DNA from: Saccharothrix deserti
Lineage (GTDB): Bacteria > Actinomycetota > Actinomycetes > Mycobacteriales > Pseudonocardiaceae
Direction: 5' to 3'
Assembly (NCBI RefSeq): GCF_009769385.1
Contig: NZ_VKAB01000017.1
Coordinates: 186,001-250,000, forward strand
Length of the DNA stretch: 64,000 nt
Under the pieces are notes generated by a model. It was not told the origin of the DNA and made no database searches. It was given only the letters and a program-made list of their open reading frames with translations. Positions 33,538 through 43,917 of the stretch are shown piece by piece (positions within the stretch are counted from its first letter, which is position 1; every line of letters starts with the position of its first letter). The translations under genes and the position numbers were made by a program.

Positions 33538-34488
33538 CAAGCCGATCTGCCGCCACCCGCGCCGCTTGCCGGGCCGCGGCTGGCCGTTCGTCTCCGCCGC
33601 CACCTGCGTCGGGTCGACCGCCCGCCGGGGCCGCCGCACGGCACGCATCGCCGCGCCCGCCACCCGTCCACCGAGAGGCTGCCGCAACCCCAACCGCCGC
33701 GCCGCCACACCGTGGGCCCGCTTGATCGCCCGCCGGTCCGCCGCCGCCACCGACCACGCCTCCGGGTGCTTCGCCAGCCACCGGTACCGCCGCACCGAGT
33801 ACGGCAGGTGCCCGAGGTACACCAGCATCGCCGCGATCAACGCCACCAGCGGGAACGTGATGACCGCCGCCGCCAGCAACCCGACCAGCACCAACAACGG
33901 CGCGACGAACCTCGGCGGCACCTTGATCGTCTTCACGGACAGCGTCGGGATCCGGCTCACCAGCAGCATCGCGATCCCGACCGTCCACACCGCGACGACG
34001 ATCTTCTCCGACCACCACCCGGACCGGCCCAGCTGCTCGTCCACGATCAGCGGCAGCAGCAGCAACAAGCCACCGGCCGGCGCCGGCACGCCCACGAAGA
34101 ACTCCTTCGCGAACGGCGGCTGCTCCACCTCCAGCAGCGTGTTGAACCGCGCCAACCGCAGCACCATGCACACCGCGAAGATCAACGCGACGACCCAGCC
34201 CTCACGACCCGGGTCGAACTTCCACACGTAGATCACCAGGGCGGGCGCGACGCCGAACGAGATCGCGTCGGCCAGCGAGTCCAGCTCCGCGCCCATCTTG
34301 CTGGTCGCGTCGAGCAGCCGGGCGATCCGCCCGTCCAACCCGTCGAACACCGCCGCCGCCGCGATCGATCCGATCGCCGCTCCGTACATCCCGCTGATCG
34401 CGAAGTGCACGGCCGACAGCCCCGCGCACATCGCCAGCACCGTGATGGCGTTCGGCAGAAGCCTTATCCCCGGCCCGCTGGGAGCCAT
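33517..34488 (-). CDS. pssA: CDP-diacylglycerol-serine O-phosphatidyltransferase
   Basis: A 323-residue membrane enzyme that makes phosphatidylserine. The CDP-alcohol phosphotransferase signature is DGLDGRIARLLDATSKMG then AELDSLAD (DGxxAR-x8-G-x3-D-x3-D). Seven to eight membrane helices. A long basic cytoplasmic tail of about 90 residues follows the last helix, longer than the typical core. It lies 4 bp after psd, whose product uses its product. Order psd-pssA-AAA is that of M. tuberculosis Rv0437c-Rv0435c. Confidence 0.92.
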   Translation of the reverse strand: MAPSGPGIRLLPNAITVLAMCAGLSAVHFAISGMYGAAIGSIAAAAVFDGLDGRIARLLDATSKMGAELDSLADAISFGVAPALVIYVWKFDPGREGWVVALIFAVCMVLRLARFNTLLEVEQPPFAKEFFVGVPAPAGGLLLLLPLIVDEQLGRSGWWSEKIVVAVWTVGIAMLLVSRIPTLSVKTIKVPPRFVAPLLVLVGLLAAAVITFPLVALIAAMLVYLGHLPYSVRRYRWLAKHPEAWSVAAADRRAIKRAHGVAARRLGLRQPLGGRVAGAAMRAVRRPRRAVDPTQVAAETNGQPRPGKRRGWRQIGLRRHDRP

Positions 34489-34492
34489 CCGC

Positions 34493-35203
34493 TCAGCCCT
34501 CCGGGAGCTCGGCGAGCACGGTCTCGCCGCCGATGGTGCGCTGCCCGGCCTCGACCAGCACCCGGCTGCCCGAAGGCACGTACAGGTCGACCCGCGAGCC
34601 GAACCGGATCAGGCCGTACGTCTGCCCGACCCCGACCTTGTCGCCCTCGACGACCTCGCACACGATCCGCCGCGCCACCAGGCCCGCGATCTGCACGACC
34701 ACCACGTCCTGCCCCGACGGCGTGCTCAGCCACACCGTGTTGCGCTCGTTGTCCTCGCTCGCCTTGTCCAGGTCCGCGGACAGGAACTTCCCGGGCCGGT
34801 ACGACACCTGCCGCACCAGGCCGGCCACGGGCACGCGCTGCACGTGCACGTCGAACACCGACAGGAACACGCTGATCCGGGTCATCGGCGCGGAGCCGAG
34901 CCCGAGTTCGGCGGGCGGCGCGGCCTCGACGACGTGCGACACCGTGCCGTCGGCGGGTGCGACCGCGACGCCGGGACGGGTGGGTGTGGTGCGCCTGGGC
35001 TCGCGGAAGAACCACGCGACCCACGCGGTCAGCAGCGCGCCCGCGATGCCGAAGCGCTTGGAGAACCGGCGCAGCAGCAGTGTCGCGACGGCTGCGCCGG
35101 CCACGAAGGGACGGCCCGCGGGGTGCATCGGGGGAACGATCCCCCGGGCGAGCTCGAGGAAGTGGGAGACGGCACCACTGTTCTTGTCGCGATCGACGGT
35201 CAT
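34493..35203 (-). CDS. psd: phosphatidylserine decarboxylase
   Basis: A 236-residue archaeal/actinobacterial-type (short) Psd. It self-cleaves at a Gly-Ser to create a pyruvoyl group; the candidate site is RFGSRVDLYVP near residue 205. Two hydrophobic stretches near residues 32-65 anchor it in the membrane. Other conserved parts are VAPADGTVSHVV, FLSVFDVHVQRVP and GQTYGLIRFGS. Converts phosphatidylserine made by PssA into phosphatidylethanolamine. Confidence 0.93.
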   Translation of the reverse strand: MTVDRDKNSGAVSHFLELARGIVPPMHPAGRPFVAGAAVATLLLRRFSKRFGIAGALLTAWVAWFFREPRRTTPTRPGVAVAPADGTVSHVVEAAPPAELGLGSAPMTRISVFLSVFDVHVQRVPVAGLVRQVSYRPGKFLSADLDKASEDNERNTVWLSTPSGQDVVVVQIAGLVARRIVCEVVEGDKVGVGQTYGLIRFGSRVDLYVPSGSRVLVEAGQRTIGGETVLAELPEG

Positions 35204-35342
35204 GGCTCTTCCGTGTCAGGGCGGTGCTTCCGGCGCGCCACACGCTACGCGGCTCCACCGGCCCTCGTCCGGCCCGCCCGTGCGTCCCCCGACGAACGCA
35301 CGGACCGACCGGAACGAGGACAACTCAAGTGTAATCCTGGTC

Positions 35343-35368
35343 ACACTCCGTGATCGACGTCGGAGTGT
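35343..35368 (-). terminator. hairpin downstream of moeA
   Basis: ACACTCCG (35343-35350) pairs with CGGAGTGT (35361-35368) over a 10-nt loop, 10 bp after the moeA stop. Short arms, no T-tract. Confidence 0.5.
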
Positions 35369-35378
35369 CAACCCCAAA

Positions 35379-36611
35379 CTACTCTCCGTGCAGCAGGCGC
35401 ACCGCGACCTCGGCCCCGGCCGCGAGTTCCGTGACGTCCTCGGGCACCTCGATCAGGCAGTTGCTGATCGCCAACGCCGACAGCAGGTGCGAACCCGGCC
35501 CGCCCACCGGCGTCACCACCTGACCCGAAGCCGGGTCGTACGCGCCGCGCCGGAACTGCGTGCGTCCCGCCGGCGAGGTGATCGGCGCGCTCAACCGCGC
35601 GGCGGCGGTCGGCCGTTCCACGGTGGCGAAGCCCATGGCCGCCCGCAGCGCGGGCCGGATGAACACCTCGAACGACACCTGCGCGCTCACCGGGTTCCCG
35701 GGCAGCGTCGCCACCGCCACACCCTGGTAGCGCCCCGCGCCCTGCGGCCCGCCCGGCTGCATCGCGACCTTCGTGAACTCCACGCCACGACCGGTGAACG
35801 CGTCCTTCACCACCTCGTACGCCCCCGCGCTCACCCCACCGGACGTGAGCAGCAGGTCGACCGACGCCAACCGCGGCGCGATCGCCGCGTGGAACTGCTC
35901 CACGTCGTCCGGCACGAACCGCAGCAACTCCGCCTCGCCGCCCGCCTCGCGCACCGCCGCGGCCAGCATCACGCCGTTCGACTCGTAGATCTGCCCCGGC
36001 TCCAACGCCACACCCGGCCCCACCAGCTCGGACCCGGTCGACAGCACCAGCACCCGAGGCCGGCGACGGACGGGCAGCGAACCGAACCCCAGCGCCGCCG
36101 CCAACCCCAACTGCGCCGGACCGAGCGTGACGCCGGCACGCAGCACCGTCGTGCCCACGGCCACGTCGTCCGCCATCCGCCGCACGTTCGCCCCGACCGC
36201 CACCCCGCGATCGACCCGCACCACCGACGTGCCGCCGTCCGTCCACTCCACCTGCACCACGGCGTCCGCACCCGGCGGCATCGGCGCACCCGTCATGATC
36301 CGGTGCGCGGTGCCGGGCTCCAACGGCGCCAGCGACGTCCGCCCCGCCGGGATGTCCTCCGCCACCGGCAACTCCACCGGGACCGACGCCACATCCACCG
36401 CGCGCACCGCGTAACCGTCCATCGCCGAGTTGTCGAACGGCGGCAACGGCACCGGCGCGACCACGTCACCGGCCAGCACCAACCCCAGGCAGTGCTCTTC
36501 GTCTTGTCGGCTGGCCACCGGCAGTTCCACCACCGGCATCAGCCCGACGAGCCCGGCGACACGGGCCTTGTGATCAGCGACTCGACTCAGCCTGTTCGAC
36601 ACGCACACCAT
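35379..36611 (-). CDS. moeA: molybdopterin molybdotransferase MoeA
   Basis: A 410-residue enzyme that inserts molybdate into adenylylated molybdopterin. Features are PPFDNSAMDGYAVRA, AHRIMTGAPMPPGADAVV, the MPT-binding RVLVLSTGSELVGPG and TSGGVSAGAYEVVKDA, and ATLPGNPVSAQVSFEVF. It is a core neighbour of psd/pssA in actinobacteria (Rv0438c), but here it also serves the molybdenum hydroxylase encoded 18 kb downstream. The start may be the upstream GTG/ATG at 36611 or an internal Met near residue 25; the first 24 residues are poorly conserved. Confidence 0.93.
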   Translation of the reverse strand: MVCVSNRLSRVADHKARVAGLVGLMPVVELPVASRQDEEHCLGLVLAGDVVAPVPLPPFDNSAMDGYAVRAVDVASVPVELPVAEDIPAGRTSLAPLEPGTAHRIMTGAPMPPGADAVVQVEWTDGGTSVVRVDRGVAVGANVRRMADDVAVGTTVLRAGVTLGPAQLGLAAALGFGSLPVRRRPRVLVLSTGSELVGPGVALEPGQIYESNGVMLAAAVREAGGEAELLRFVPDDVEQFHAAIAPRLASVDLLLTSGGVSAGAYEVVKDAFTGRGVEFTKVAMQPGGPQGAGRYQGVAVATLPGNPVSAQVSFEVFIRPALRAAMGFATVERPTAAARLSAPITSPAGRTQFRRGAYDPASGQVVTPVGGPGSHLLSALAISNCLIEVPEDVTELAAGAEVAVRLLHGE

Positions 36612-36667
36612 CCTGCCGCCCGCGTGGCAGACTGCTCCAACCGGTGCTGATCACGACAGGGGGAAAG

Positions 36668-37312
36668 TTGCAGGTCCGGACCCGCCACACCCCCACGTTC
36701 GGGGTGGCCCGACTCGTCCTGGCACCCGGTGAACCGGTGGTGGTCGAGCGCTCCTCGGTGCTCGCGACCAGTTACGGGATCGGCATCGACCACAGGACCA
36801 AGGCGCCCGGCGTCACCGCCGCGCTGTGCACCGCGGGCGCCGAAGGCGGCTGGGTGGACGTCGCCCCGCCCCTGCCCGGCGACCTGCACGTGCTCGAACT
36901 CGACGGCAAGACCGGCTGGTGCGTCACCCGCAACAGCTGGCTCGCCTGCGCCGCCACCGCGCACCTCGACCCCGCCGCACCGCCCGTGCGCGCCCTCCAC
37001 GGCGGCGACAACGGCTTCCTCACCTACGCCTTCGGCACCGGGCCCGTCGTGCTCAGCTGCTACGGCACCCTCGACGTGGTGACCCTCGACCCGGGCGAGC
37101 TGGTCACCTTGAGCAGCGGGCACGTGGTCGCGTTCGCCGACACGGTCCAGTGCCGGCTGCGCGCCGTTTCCCCGGACGCCCCCCAATCCGTGCGGAATGG
37201 CGAAGGACTCGTGCTCGACTTCGCCGGTCCCGGTTTGGTGCTCACCCGGACCCGCAGCCCGCGAGGACTTGTCAGTTGGTTGCGCGACAACGGATTCAGC
37301 GCCCGCTCATGA
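36668..37312 (+). CDS. AIM24-family protein
   Basis: A 214-residue protein with the beta-rich AIM24/TRAP-like fold: LVLAPGEPVVVERSSVLATS, a central FLTYAFGTGPVVLSCYG and the C-terminal LVLTRTRSPRGLVSWL, the last being the most conserved family stretch. No signal or membrane segment. TTG 36668 has AGGGGGAAAG directly upstream, better than GTG 36644. In bacteria the role is unknown; the mitochondrial namesake supports inner-membrane organisation. Confidence 0.78.
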   Translation: MQVRTRHTPTFGVARLVLAPGEPVVVERSSVLATSYGIGIDHRTKAPGVTAALCTAGAEGGWVDVAPPLPGDLHVLELDGKTGWCVTRNSWLACAATAHLDPAAPPVRALHGGDNGFLTYAFGTGPVVLSCYGTLDVVTLDPGELVTLSSGHVVAFADTVQCRLRAVSPDAPQSVRNGEGLVLDFAGPGLVLTRTRSPRGLVSWLRDNGFSARS

Positions 37313-37392
37313 CTCCATAAGGAGGTATCGGGGAACCCCCTCGTGCCTCTAGCGTGGCGGTTTGCTCAAGGTATTTCTCAAAGGAGGACGTC

Positions 37393-37599
37393 TTGGCTGT
37401 CGGCACGGTCAAGTGGTTCAACTCGGAGAAGGGGTACGGCTTCATCGCCGCCGACGGCGGGCCGGATGTCTTCGTGCACTACTCGGCGATCCAGATGGAA
37501 GGCTTCCGCACGCTGGCCGAGGGTGACCGCGTGGAGTTCGAGATCCAGGCGGGCCGCGACGGCCGCAGCCAGGCATCGGACGTCCGGAAGGCATCGTGA
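37393..37599 (+). CDS. cold-shock domain protein
   Basis: A 68-residue single-domain CSP that binds single-stranded nucleic acid. RNP1 is KGYGFIAAD and RNP2 is DVFVHYSAI, on GTVKWFNSEKGYGFI. The TTG start at 37393 is chosen because AAGGAGG lies six bases upstream, and it gives the usual CspA length. The 80-bp leader is AT-rich compared with its surroundings. A strong terminator follows. Confidence 0.96.
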   Translation: MAVGTVKWFNSEKGYGFIAADGGPDVFVHYSAIQMEGFRTLAEGDRVEFEIQAGRDGRSQASDVRKAS

Positions 37600-37604
37600 C
37601 CTCC

Positions 37605-37632
37605 GCCCGACCCGCTGCGCGGCGGGTCGGGC
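37605..37632 (+). terminator. hairpin terminator after cold-shock gene
   Basis: GCCCGACCCGC (37605-37615) pairs with GCGGGTCGGGC (37622-37632), then CGCTTTCCC. Begins 6 bp after the stop. Confidence 0.88.
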
Positions 37633-37755
37633 CGCTTTCCCGGTGCGTGGCTTCCCGGTGTGCGGCTTCCCCGGGTGTGGCTTCCGGGTGTGTGTTTGCC
37701 GTCAATGCCGGGAACCGCGCGCAAGCCCTTGTCCGCGGACGTTAGGCTCCCTCGC

Positions 37756-38994
37756 GTGTCGGAGGACCTGAGCGGGCGACGGCTGGGCCATTACCGGATC
37801 GACGGGGTGCTCGGCCGAGGTGGCATGAGCGTGACCTACAAGGCCACGGACGTCAGGCTCGGTCGCAAGGTCGCGCTGAAGGTCATCGGCGAACACCTCA
37901 CCGCGGACGCCGAGTTCCGCGAGCGGTTCGTCGACGAGGCCCGCAACACCTCGGCGATCGACCACGCCAACATCGTGCCGCTCTACGACTTCGACGAGGT
38001 CGACGGGCTGCTCTACATCGCCATGCGGCTGGTCGACGGCCAGGACCTCGCGTCGCACATCAAGGACGGCCCCCTCTCGCCCGCGCGCACCCTGACGCTG
38101 CTCGGCCAGGTCGCCGAGGCGCTGGACATGCTGCACGGCAAGGGCCTCGTCCACCTCGACGTGAAACCGGCCAACGTGCTGGTCACCGCCAAGGAAGCCG
38201 CGGGCGAGCACGTCTACCTGGCCGACTTCGGCCTCACCCGGCGCGGCGCCACCGGGCACCGCACCCGCACCGGCGACTTCCTCGGCTCACCCACCTACGC
38301 CGCGCCCGAGCACCTGCGCGGCGAACCGCTCGACGGCCGCACCGACCAGTACGCGCTCGCGTGCATGGTGTACGCGTGCCTGTCCGGGCGGCCACCGTTC
38401 CAGGGGTCCGTGCAGGACGTCATCCAGGGCCACCTCGGCTCCGAGATCCCGCCGCTGACCGCCGTGGTGGCGCTGCCGCCGGCCATCGACGACGTGCTGC
38501 GCAAGGGCACCTCCAAGGACCCGTCCCAGCGGTACGGCTCGTGCGTCGAGCTGATCGCCGCGGCGCGCGTCGCGCTGTCCGCCGCGCCCCAGGGCGCCCC
38601 GCCGCCCCGCCGCACGGACTCCGGCCCGTTGCCGATGGGCGCGCAGCAGATGGGCCCGCAGACCGGTGGCGTGCCCGCGCAGCAGCCCCAGTACCGGCCG
38701 CCCTACCAGCAGCAGCCGGGCTTCCTGCAGGAGCCGGTGCGGCTGCGCCCGCCCGCGCAGGTCGGCGCCAGCGCGTTCACCACCACCGCCAAGTCCCGGC
38801 CGTCGTGGCTCGCGCCCGTCATCGCCGGCGCGGTGGCGATCGTGCTGATCATCGTCCTCGTGGTGATCCTCACTCCGAAGGACGAACCGCCGCGCCAGGG
38901 CGGCACCGGCGGCACCAGCCAGTCCATCGAGGTCGGAGGCACGACGAGCAGCAAAGCGCTGCCCACCAGCGTGCCCGTTCGCACGTCCCGCTGA
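37756..38994 (+). CDS. membrane Ser/Thr protein kinase (PknB family, non-RD)
   Basis: A 412-residue kinase. The lobe elements are GRGGMSVTYKA (P-loop), VALKVIGEHL (catalytic Lys), the loop VHLDVKPANVL, ADFGL and SPTYAAPEHL. The catalytic loop has HLD in place of the usual HRD, so activation-loop control may differ. After the domain (about residue 275) comes a Pro/Gln-rich linker, one helix (WLAPVIAGAVAIVLIIVLVVIL) and a short Ser/Thr-rich outer tail of some 40 residues without PASTA repeats. GTG 37756 follows TAGGCT at -10 distance with no ribosome site, suggesting a leaderless message. A degenerate 17-bp repeat (37642-37695) lies upstream. Confidence 0.88.
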   Translation: MSEDLSGRRLGHYRIDGVLGRGGMSVTYKATDVRLGRKVALKVIGEHLTADAEFRERFVDEARNTSAIDHANIVPLYDFDEVDGLLYIAMRLVDGQDLASHIKDGPLSPARTLTLLGQVAEALDMLHGKGLVHLDVKPANVLVTAKEAAGEHVYLADFGLTRRGATGHRTRTGDFLGSPTYAAPEHLRGEPLDGRTDQYALACMVYACLSGRPPFQGSVQDVIQGHLGSEIPPLTAVVALPPAIDDVLRKGTSKDPSQRYGSCVELIAAARVALSAAPQGAPPPRRTDSGPLPMGAQQMGPQTGGVPAQQPQYRPPYQQQPGFLQEPVRLRPPAQVGASAFTTTAKSRPSWLAPVIAGAVAIVLIIVLVVILTPKDEPPRQGGTGGTSQSIEVGGTTSSKALPTSVPVRTSR

Positions 38995-39003
38995 CCTCGA
39001 TTT

Positions 39004-39030
39004 CTTGCACTCTCCTCGGTCGAGTGCTAA
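39004..39030. promoter_or_regulatory. CIRCE element 1 (HrcA operator)
   Basis: CTTGCACTC-N9-GAGTGCTAA closely matches the CIRCE consensus TTAGCACTC-N9-GAGTGCTAA. It lies 180 bp upstream of groEL. Confidence 0.9.
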
Positions 39031-39038
39031 ACACGGTA

Positions 39039-39065
39039 TTGGCACTCGGAACACCCGAGTGCCAA
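39039..39065. promoter_or_regulatory. CIRCE element 2 (HrcA operator)
   Basis: TTGGCACTC-N9-GAGTGCCAA is a fully symmetric CIRCE variant, 8 bp after the first. Two CIRCE boxes in tandem are typical of groEL promoters under HrcA. Confidence 0.9.
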
Positions 39066-39211
39066 CACGCAGGCTGGGACGGTGAGGCCGGTCCCCCTCC
39101 GGGGGCAGGTCGTCCGTCGCGGGCACCGAGTCCTGGCCGAAGCACCGTGTTCCGCTGTGGGCGCGAGCCCGCAGTGGCCCCATTCGTAATCAGGCGGAGG
39201 AACACACCGCA

Positions 39212-40834
<1,623 letters not shown>

Positions 40835-40876
40835 TCGAGCCAGGTCTCCGGACCGGTTTGATCGGTTGAAGTCACG

Positions 40877-40913
40877 GAAGGGCCCGGTTCACCTCAGGTG
40901 AACCGGGCCCTTC
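40877..40913 (+). terminator. strong hairpin terminator after groEL
   Basis: GAAGGGCCCGGTTCACCT (40877-40894) and AGGTGAACCGGGCCCTTC (40896-40913) are perfectly complementary, 43 bp after the stop. Confidence 0.92.
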
Positions 40914-40979
40914 GCCGTGCGAGCATGGGGGTAGAACGGCCTCTGGATCACACCATCGGGTGAGATCAACCAAAAAGTG

Positions 40980-40995
40980 TACGGAAACACCGTTA
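40980..40995 (+). promoter_or_regulatory. shared upstream motif, phosphodiesterase gene copy
   Basis: TACGGAAACACCGTTA, nearly identical to the minus-strand motif at 33396-33411. Next come AACCTCGGTT and a C-rich leader (41022-41062, runs of CCC/CCCC, G-rich on the other strand) up to the gene start at 41131. Confidence 0.45.
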
Positions 40996-41130
40996 CCGAA
41001 CCTCGGTTAAACCAGACCGAACCCCGAACCACCCCACCTGCCCACACCCAGCCCACACCCAGCCTCCGACCACGCCGCCCCGACGTCCGCCGCCGCACCC
41101 CGTTCGCCATCGAGGACTGGAGCCGACCAC

Positions 41131-41910
41131 GTGCTCATCGCGCACCTGAGCGACCCGCACCTGCGGACCGACGCCTTGGCCGCCGAACCCGCAGCCTCCC
41201 TGCGCCGCGCACTGGGCCGCGTCCTGGCGCTGGATCCGCGGCCGGACTGCGTGGTCATCACCGGCGACCTGACCGAACACGGGCACGTCGACGCCTACAC
41301 CCAGCTGCGCGAGGTCATCGGCGCCTTCCCGCTGCCGCTCCACCTGACCACCGGCAACCACGACAACCCCGGCGCGCTGCTCGAAGTGTTCGGCGGCACG
41401 TCGTTCCTCGGCGGCGGGACGTCCACGCACTACGCCGTCGCCCACCCCGGCTTCACGGTCATCGCCCTGGACTCGTGGCGACCGGACGGGCCTGCCGGAA
41501 TCCTCGGCGACGACCAGCTGTCCTGGCTGGACGACGTGCTCGCCCAACGCCCCGACGTGCCCGCCTTCGTGTGCCTGCACCACCCGCCGGTCGCGGTGGG
41601 GATCCCGTTCCTCGACGGGATGCGGCTGGAGAACGGCCCGGCGTTGGGCGCGGTCCTCGGCCGCCACGGCAACGTGGCGCGCGTTCTCGCAGGCCACGTG
41701 CACCGCGCGATCAGCGTGCCGTTCGCGGGCACCTCGGTGTCCGTCGCGCCGAGCACCTACCGCCAGACGTCGCTCACCCTGCGCGCCGACCGGCAGATCG
41801 GGGCCCTCGCCGAGCCGACCGGGTTCCTGCTGCACGTCGCCACCGAATCCGGTTTCGCCACGCACACCGTGCCGGTGAGTGACGCGGGTGCGTTGATCGG
41901 CTCGTTCTGA
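41131..41910 (+). CDS. metallophosphoesterase (CpdA-type class III phosphodiesterase)
   Basis: A 259-residue calcineurin-like phosphoesterase. All five metal motifs are seen: DPHL (LIAHLSDPHL), VITGDLTEHG, TTGNHDNP, CLHHPPV and AGHVH. This arrangement and size match CpdA/Rv0805-type enzymes that hydrolyse cyclic nucleotides or phosphodiesters. GTG 41131 follows GGACTGGAG. No signal peptide. It may degrade cAMP, but substrate specificity in the group is broad. Confidence 0.88.
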   Translation: MLIAHLSDPHLRTDALAAEPAASLRRALGRVLALDPRPDCVVITGDLTEHGHVDAYTQLREVIGAFPLPLHLTTGNHDNPGALLEVFGGTSFLGGGTSTHYAVAHPGFTVIALDSWRPDGPAGILGDDQLSWLDDVLAQRPDVPAFVCLHHPPVAVGIPFLDGMRLENGPALGAVLGRHGNVARVLAGHVHRAISVPFAGTSVSVAPSTYRQTSLTLRADRQIGALAEPTGFLLHVATESGFATHTVPVSDAGALIGSF

Positions 41911-41971
41911 AGCCCACCGCCACCTGGTGGACCGTGCACGTGATGCTGCCTCAGGTCGGGCCACGGATGGG

Positions 41972-42554
41972 TTAAGCGCCGAAGCACACGAACGGGCGAC
42001 GTAGTGGGTCGACGGCGGTCGCTTCGGCCGGCGCGTGGGACGCCGACTTGCCGTCCGCCAGGAGCTTGTGGAACGTCTCCATCGGCGCCAACAACCGGAA
42101 CACCCGCTCGGCCCGCTCGTGATAACCCAACGACCGGGGCACGTCACCGGTGTTGGTCAACCCGCGGTTCATCAACGCCGTCGACAACGTCGCCGCGCCG
42201 ACCGCCCCCCGACGCCCGCCCGTCCTCCAGTTGCCGCACCGACAACTGCCGCACCGACTCGTCGTACAGCGCGAGCGCCTCGGCGGTCCGCCCCGCCCGG
42301 TGCAGGATCAAGGCCCGCTGGTCCTGCACGATCGCCCGCAACCCCACCGCGTCCGGACCCCCGGGCAACGACGAGACCGGCTCACCGGCCGTCCACAGGC
42401 ACGCCAGACCGCCCTCGACCGACTCCGTCTCCGCCTCACCGTACGACAAGGTGATCAGGATCCGGGTACGGACCGTGGTCGCTTCGACGCCCGTAGACGG
42501 CCGGTGAAATCGGCAGGGCAGCACGAGGCACGGACACGCCTTATGTCGGCACAC
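41972..42554 (-). pseudogene. remnant of a TPR (probably TPR-CHAT) gene
   Basis: Two overlapping minus-strand frames together resemble part of an actinobacterial TPR protein: TRILITLSYGEAETESVEGGLACL, VQDQRALILHRAGRTAEALALYDESVRQL, then, in a shifted frame from about 42200, STALMNRGLTNTGDVPRSLGYHERA. The N terminus is not convincing and the C-terminal region that would hold a CHAT protease domain is absent. At least one frameshift separates the halves. It follows the sigma factor and regulatory-like domain gene on the same strand, the place where I would expect a CHAT-TPR gene in this type of cluster. Identification of the lost domain is inference. Confidence 0.65.
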
Positions 42555-42652
42555 AGAACGTGTTCGAGAAGCCGTCTTGTGGTGGTCATAGCTGAGCCGA
42601 ACGGGTTACTCCCCGTGAGCCCGCCGTCGGTCGACCCGCCGTGACACCACCC

Positions 42653-43138
42653 CTACAACATGATCGTCGGCGTCACGACCGTCCGCCCCGGCTCACCCCG
42701 GGAGTTCACCAGGTGCACCACGATCTGCGTGGTCCCCGCGGGCACGTCGGACAACACGAACCGACCACCGTCGTCGGCCTTCGTGGTGCTCGACTTGTGC
42801 TCGGCCACCCGGACCTCGACGGTGTGCTCACCCGCCGGCACCAGCCAACCGTCGATGCGGTGCCGTGCGCCGGTCGAGGTGAAGTTCACCATCAACGTCA
42901 GGTTGTCCACCGTGAACGTGATCGTGCCGGGACTCCCGCCACGCACGCCCGCGAACGAGCCCGCGCGTTCCCAGCGGGCCACCTCGACGTCCAGGTTCTC
43001 CAATGCCACCGCGAACTGGATTCGTTCGACGAGCCCCGCAGGGGGCGCGTCCAACTCGTACACCAGGCGGTTCAGTTCAGTGAGGACAGCGGTGTCCTCT
43101 TGGCCTCTGCGGTCATCGCGCGGGTCGATGTCGTTCAC
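42653..43138 (-). CDS. carboxypeptidase-regulatory-like domain protein
   Basis: A 161-residue cytoplasmic protein. The N-terminal 60 residues are helical and acidic (DPRDDRRGQEDTAVLTELNRLVYEL). The rest is beta-rich with GWLVPAGEHTVEVRVAEH and GRFVLSDVPAGTTQIVVHLV, the pattern of carboxypeptidase-regulatory-like/Ig-type domains. GTG 43138 overlaps the sigma-factor stop (GTGA), so the two are coupled. I recall this combination, sigma factor then such a protein then a CHAT-TPR protein, as a recurring actinobacterial neighbourhood of unknown role. Confidence 0.7.
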   Translation of the reverse strand: MNDIDPRDDRRGQEDTAVLTELNRLVYELDAPPAGLVERIQFAVALENLDVEVARWERAGSFAGVRGGSPGTITFTVDNLTLMVNFTSTGARHRIDGWLVPAGEHTVEVRVAEHKSSTTKADDGGRFVLSDVPAGTTQIVVHLVNSRGEPGRTVVTPTIML

Positions 43139-43740
43139 CGCGATCCTCCTTCCGCGTCGAGATGTGCGCGCAACATGGTCAGACACCGGCCCCTGGTCGG
43201 GCCGATGCTGCCGCGTGGCATGGACAGTGCTTCGGCGACCGCGCGGTACTCCGCCCGCCCGGCCAGCACGGTGAGCCGCAGAAGCTCCTGACACTTCTGC
43301 GACAGGCGACCGAACGCCCGCCACAACCGGTGATCCCGGTCGTCGACCAGGGCGGCGTCCTCCGGCAGCCCGTATTCGCTTTCCAGTTGTTCCGCCAGCT
43401 CGTCGCTCAGCGCGGCTTCCCTCCGAGCGGGCGTCCAGGTCCGTTGGGCCTCGCGGCGCGTCGCGACGACGAGCCACCCGGCCAACGCGCGCGGCTCGAC
43501 CAGCCGGTCGAGGTGACGCAGCAGCGCGAGCCAGACCGTCTGCACCACGTCCTCCGCGGTGCTGCGGTCCAACCCGTGTCCGCGCGCGACGTGCCACACC
43601 AGCGGCGTCAGGTCGGCGACCAGCACGTCCAGGGCTCGGCGGTCGCCGTCGCGCGCGGCAACGACGCAAGCCGCGTGCCGGTCCGTGCCGTCCAGACCTT
43701 CCCACGGTGGGCGCTCACCGGCCGTGCGCAGTTCTCCCAC
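43135..43740 (-). CDS. ECF-type RNA polymerase sigma factor
   Basis: A 201-residue sigma-70 family protein. Region 2 is LVADLTPLVWHVARGHGLDRSTAEDVVQTVWLALLRHLDRL, with the core-binding DVVQTVW; region 4 is LLRLTVLAGRAEYRAVAEALSMPRGSIGPTRGRCLTML. No membrane anti-sigma gene is adjacent; the coupled downstream gene may be a partner. Expected to direct a stress or signal-specific regulon. ATG 43740 follows AGGAGGTGAC. Confidence 0.88.
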   Translation of the reverse strand: MGELRTAGERPPWEGLDGTDRHAACVVAARDGDRRALDVLVADLTPLVWHVARGHGLDRSTAEDVVQTVWLALLRHLDRLVEPRALAGWLVVATRREAQRTWTPARREAALSDELAEQLESEYGLPEDAALVDDRDHRLWRAFGRLSQKCQELLRLTVLAGRAEYRAVAEALSMPRGSIGPTRGRCLTMLRAHLDAEGGSR

Positions 43741-43917
43741 GTCGTCACCTCCTTCTCGGCGTCCCCCAGCCGAAGCTGATCGTCACACACCACCGTCACC
43801 GGTGCGGCGGCGGTCCGCGATGCCCCCCTCGCACCGCGGACCGCCTCCCCCCTACGGGCGACGTCCGATCGGCACCCCTCGAAGCCGACCGACCGTCACC
43901 CCTTCCCCCCAGAAGTC

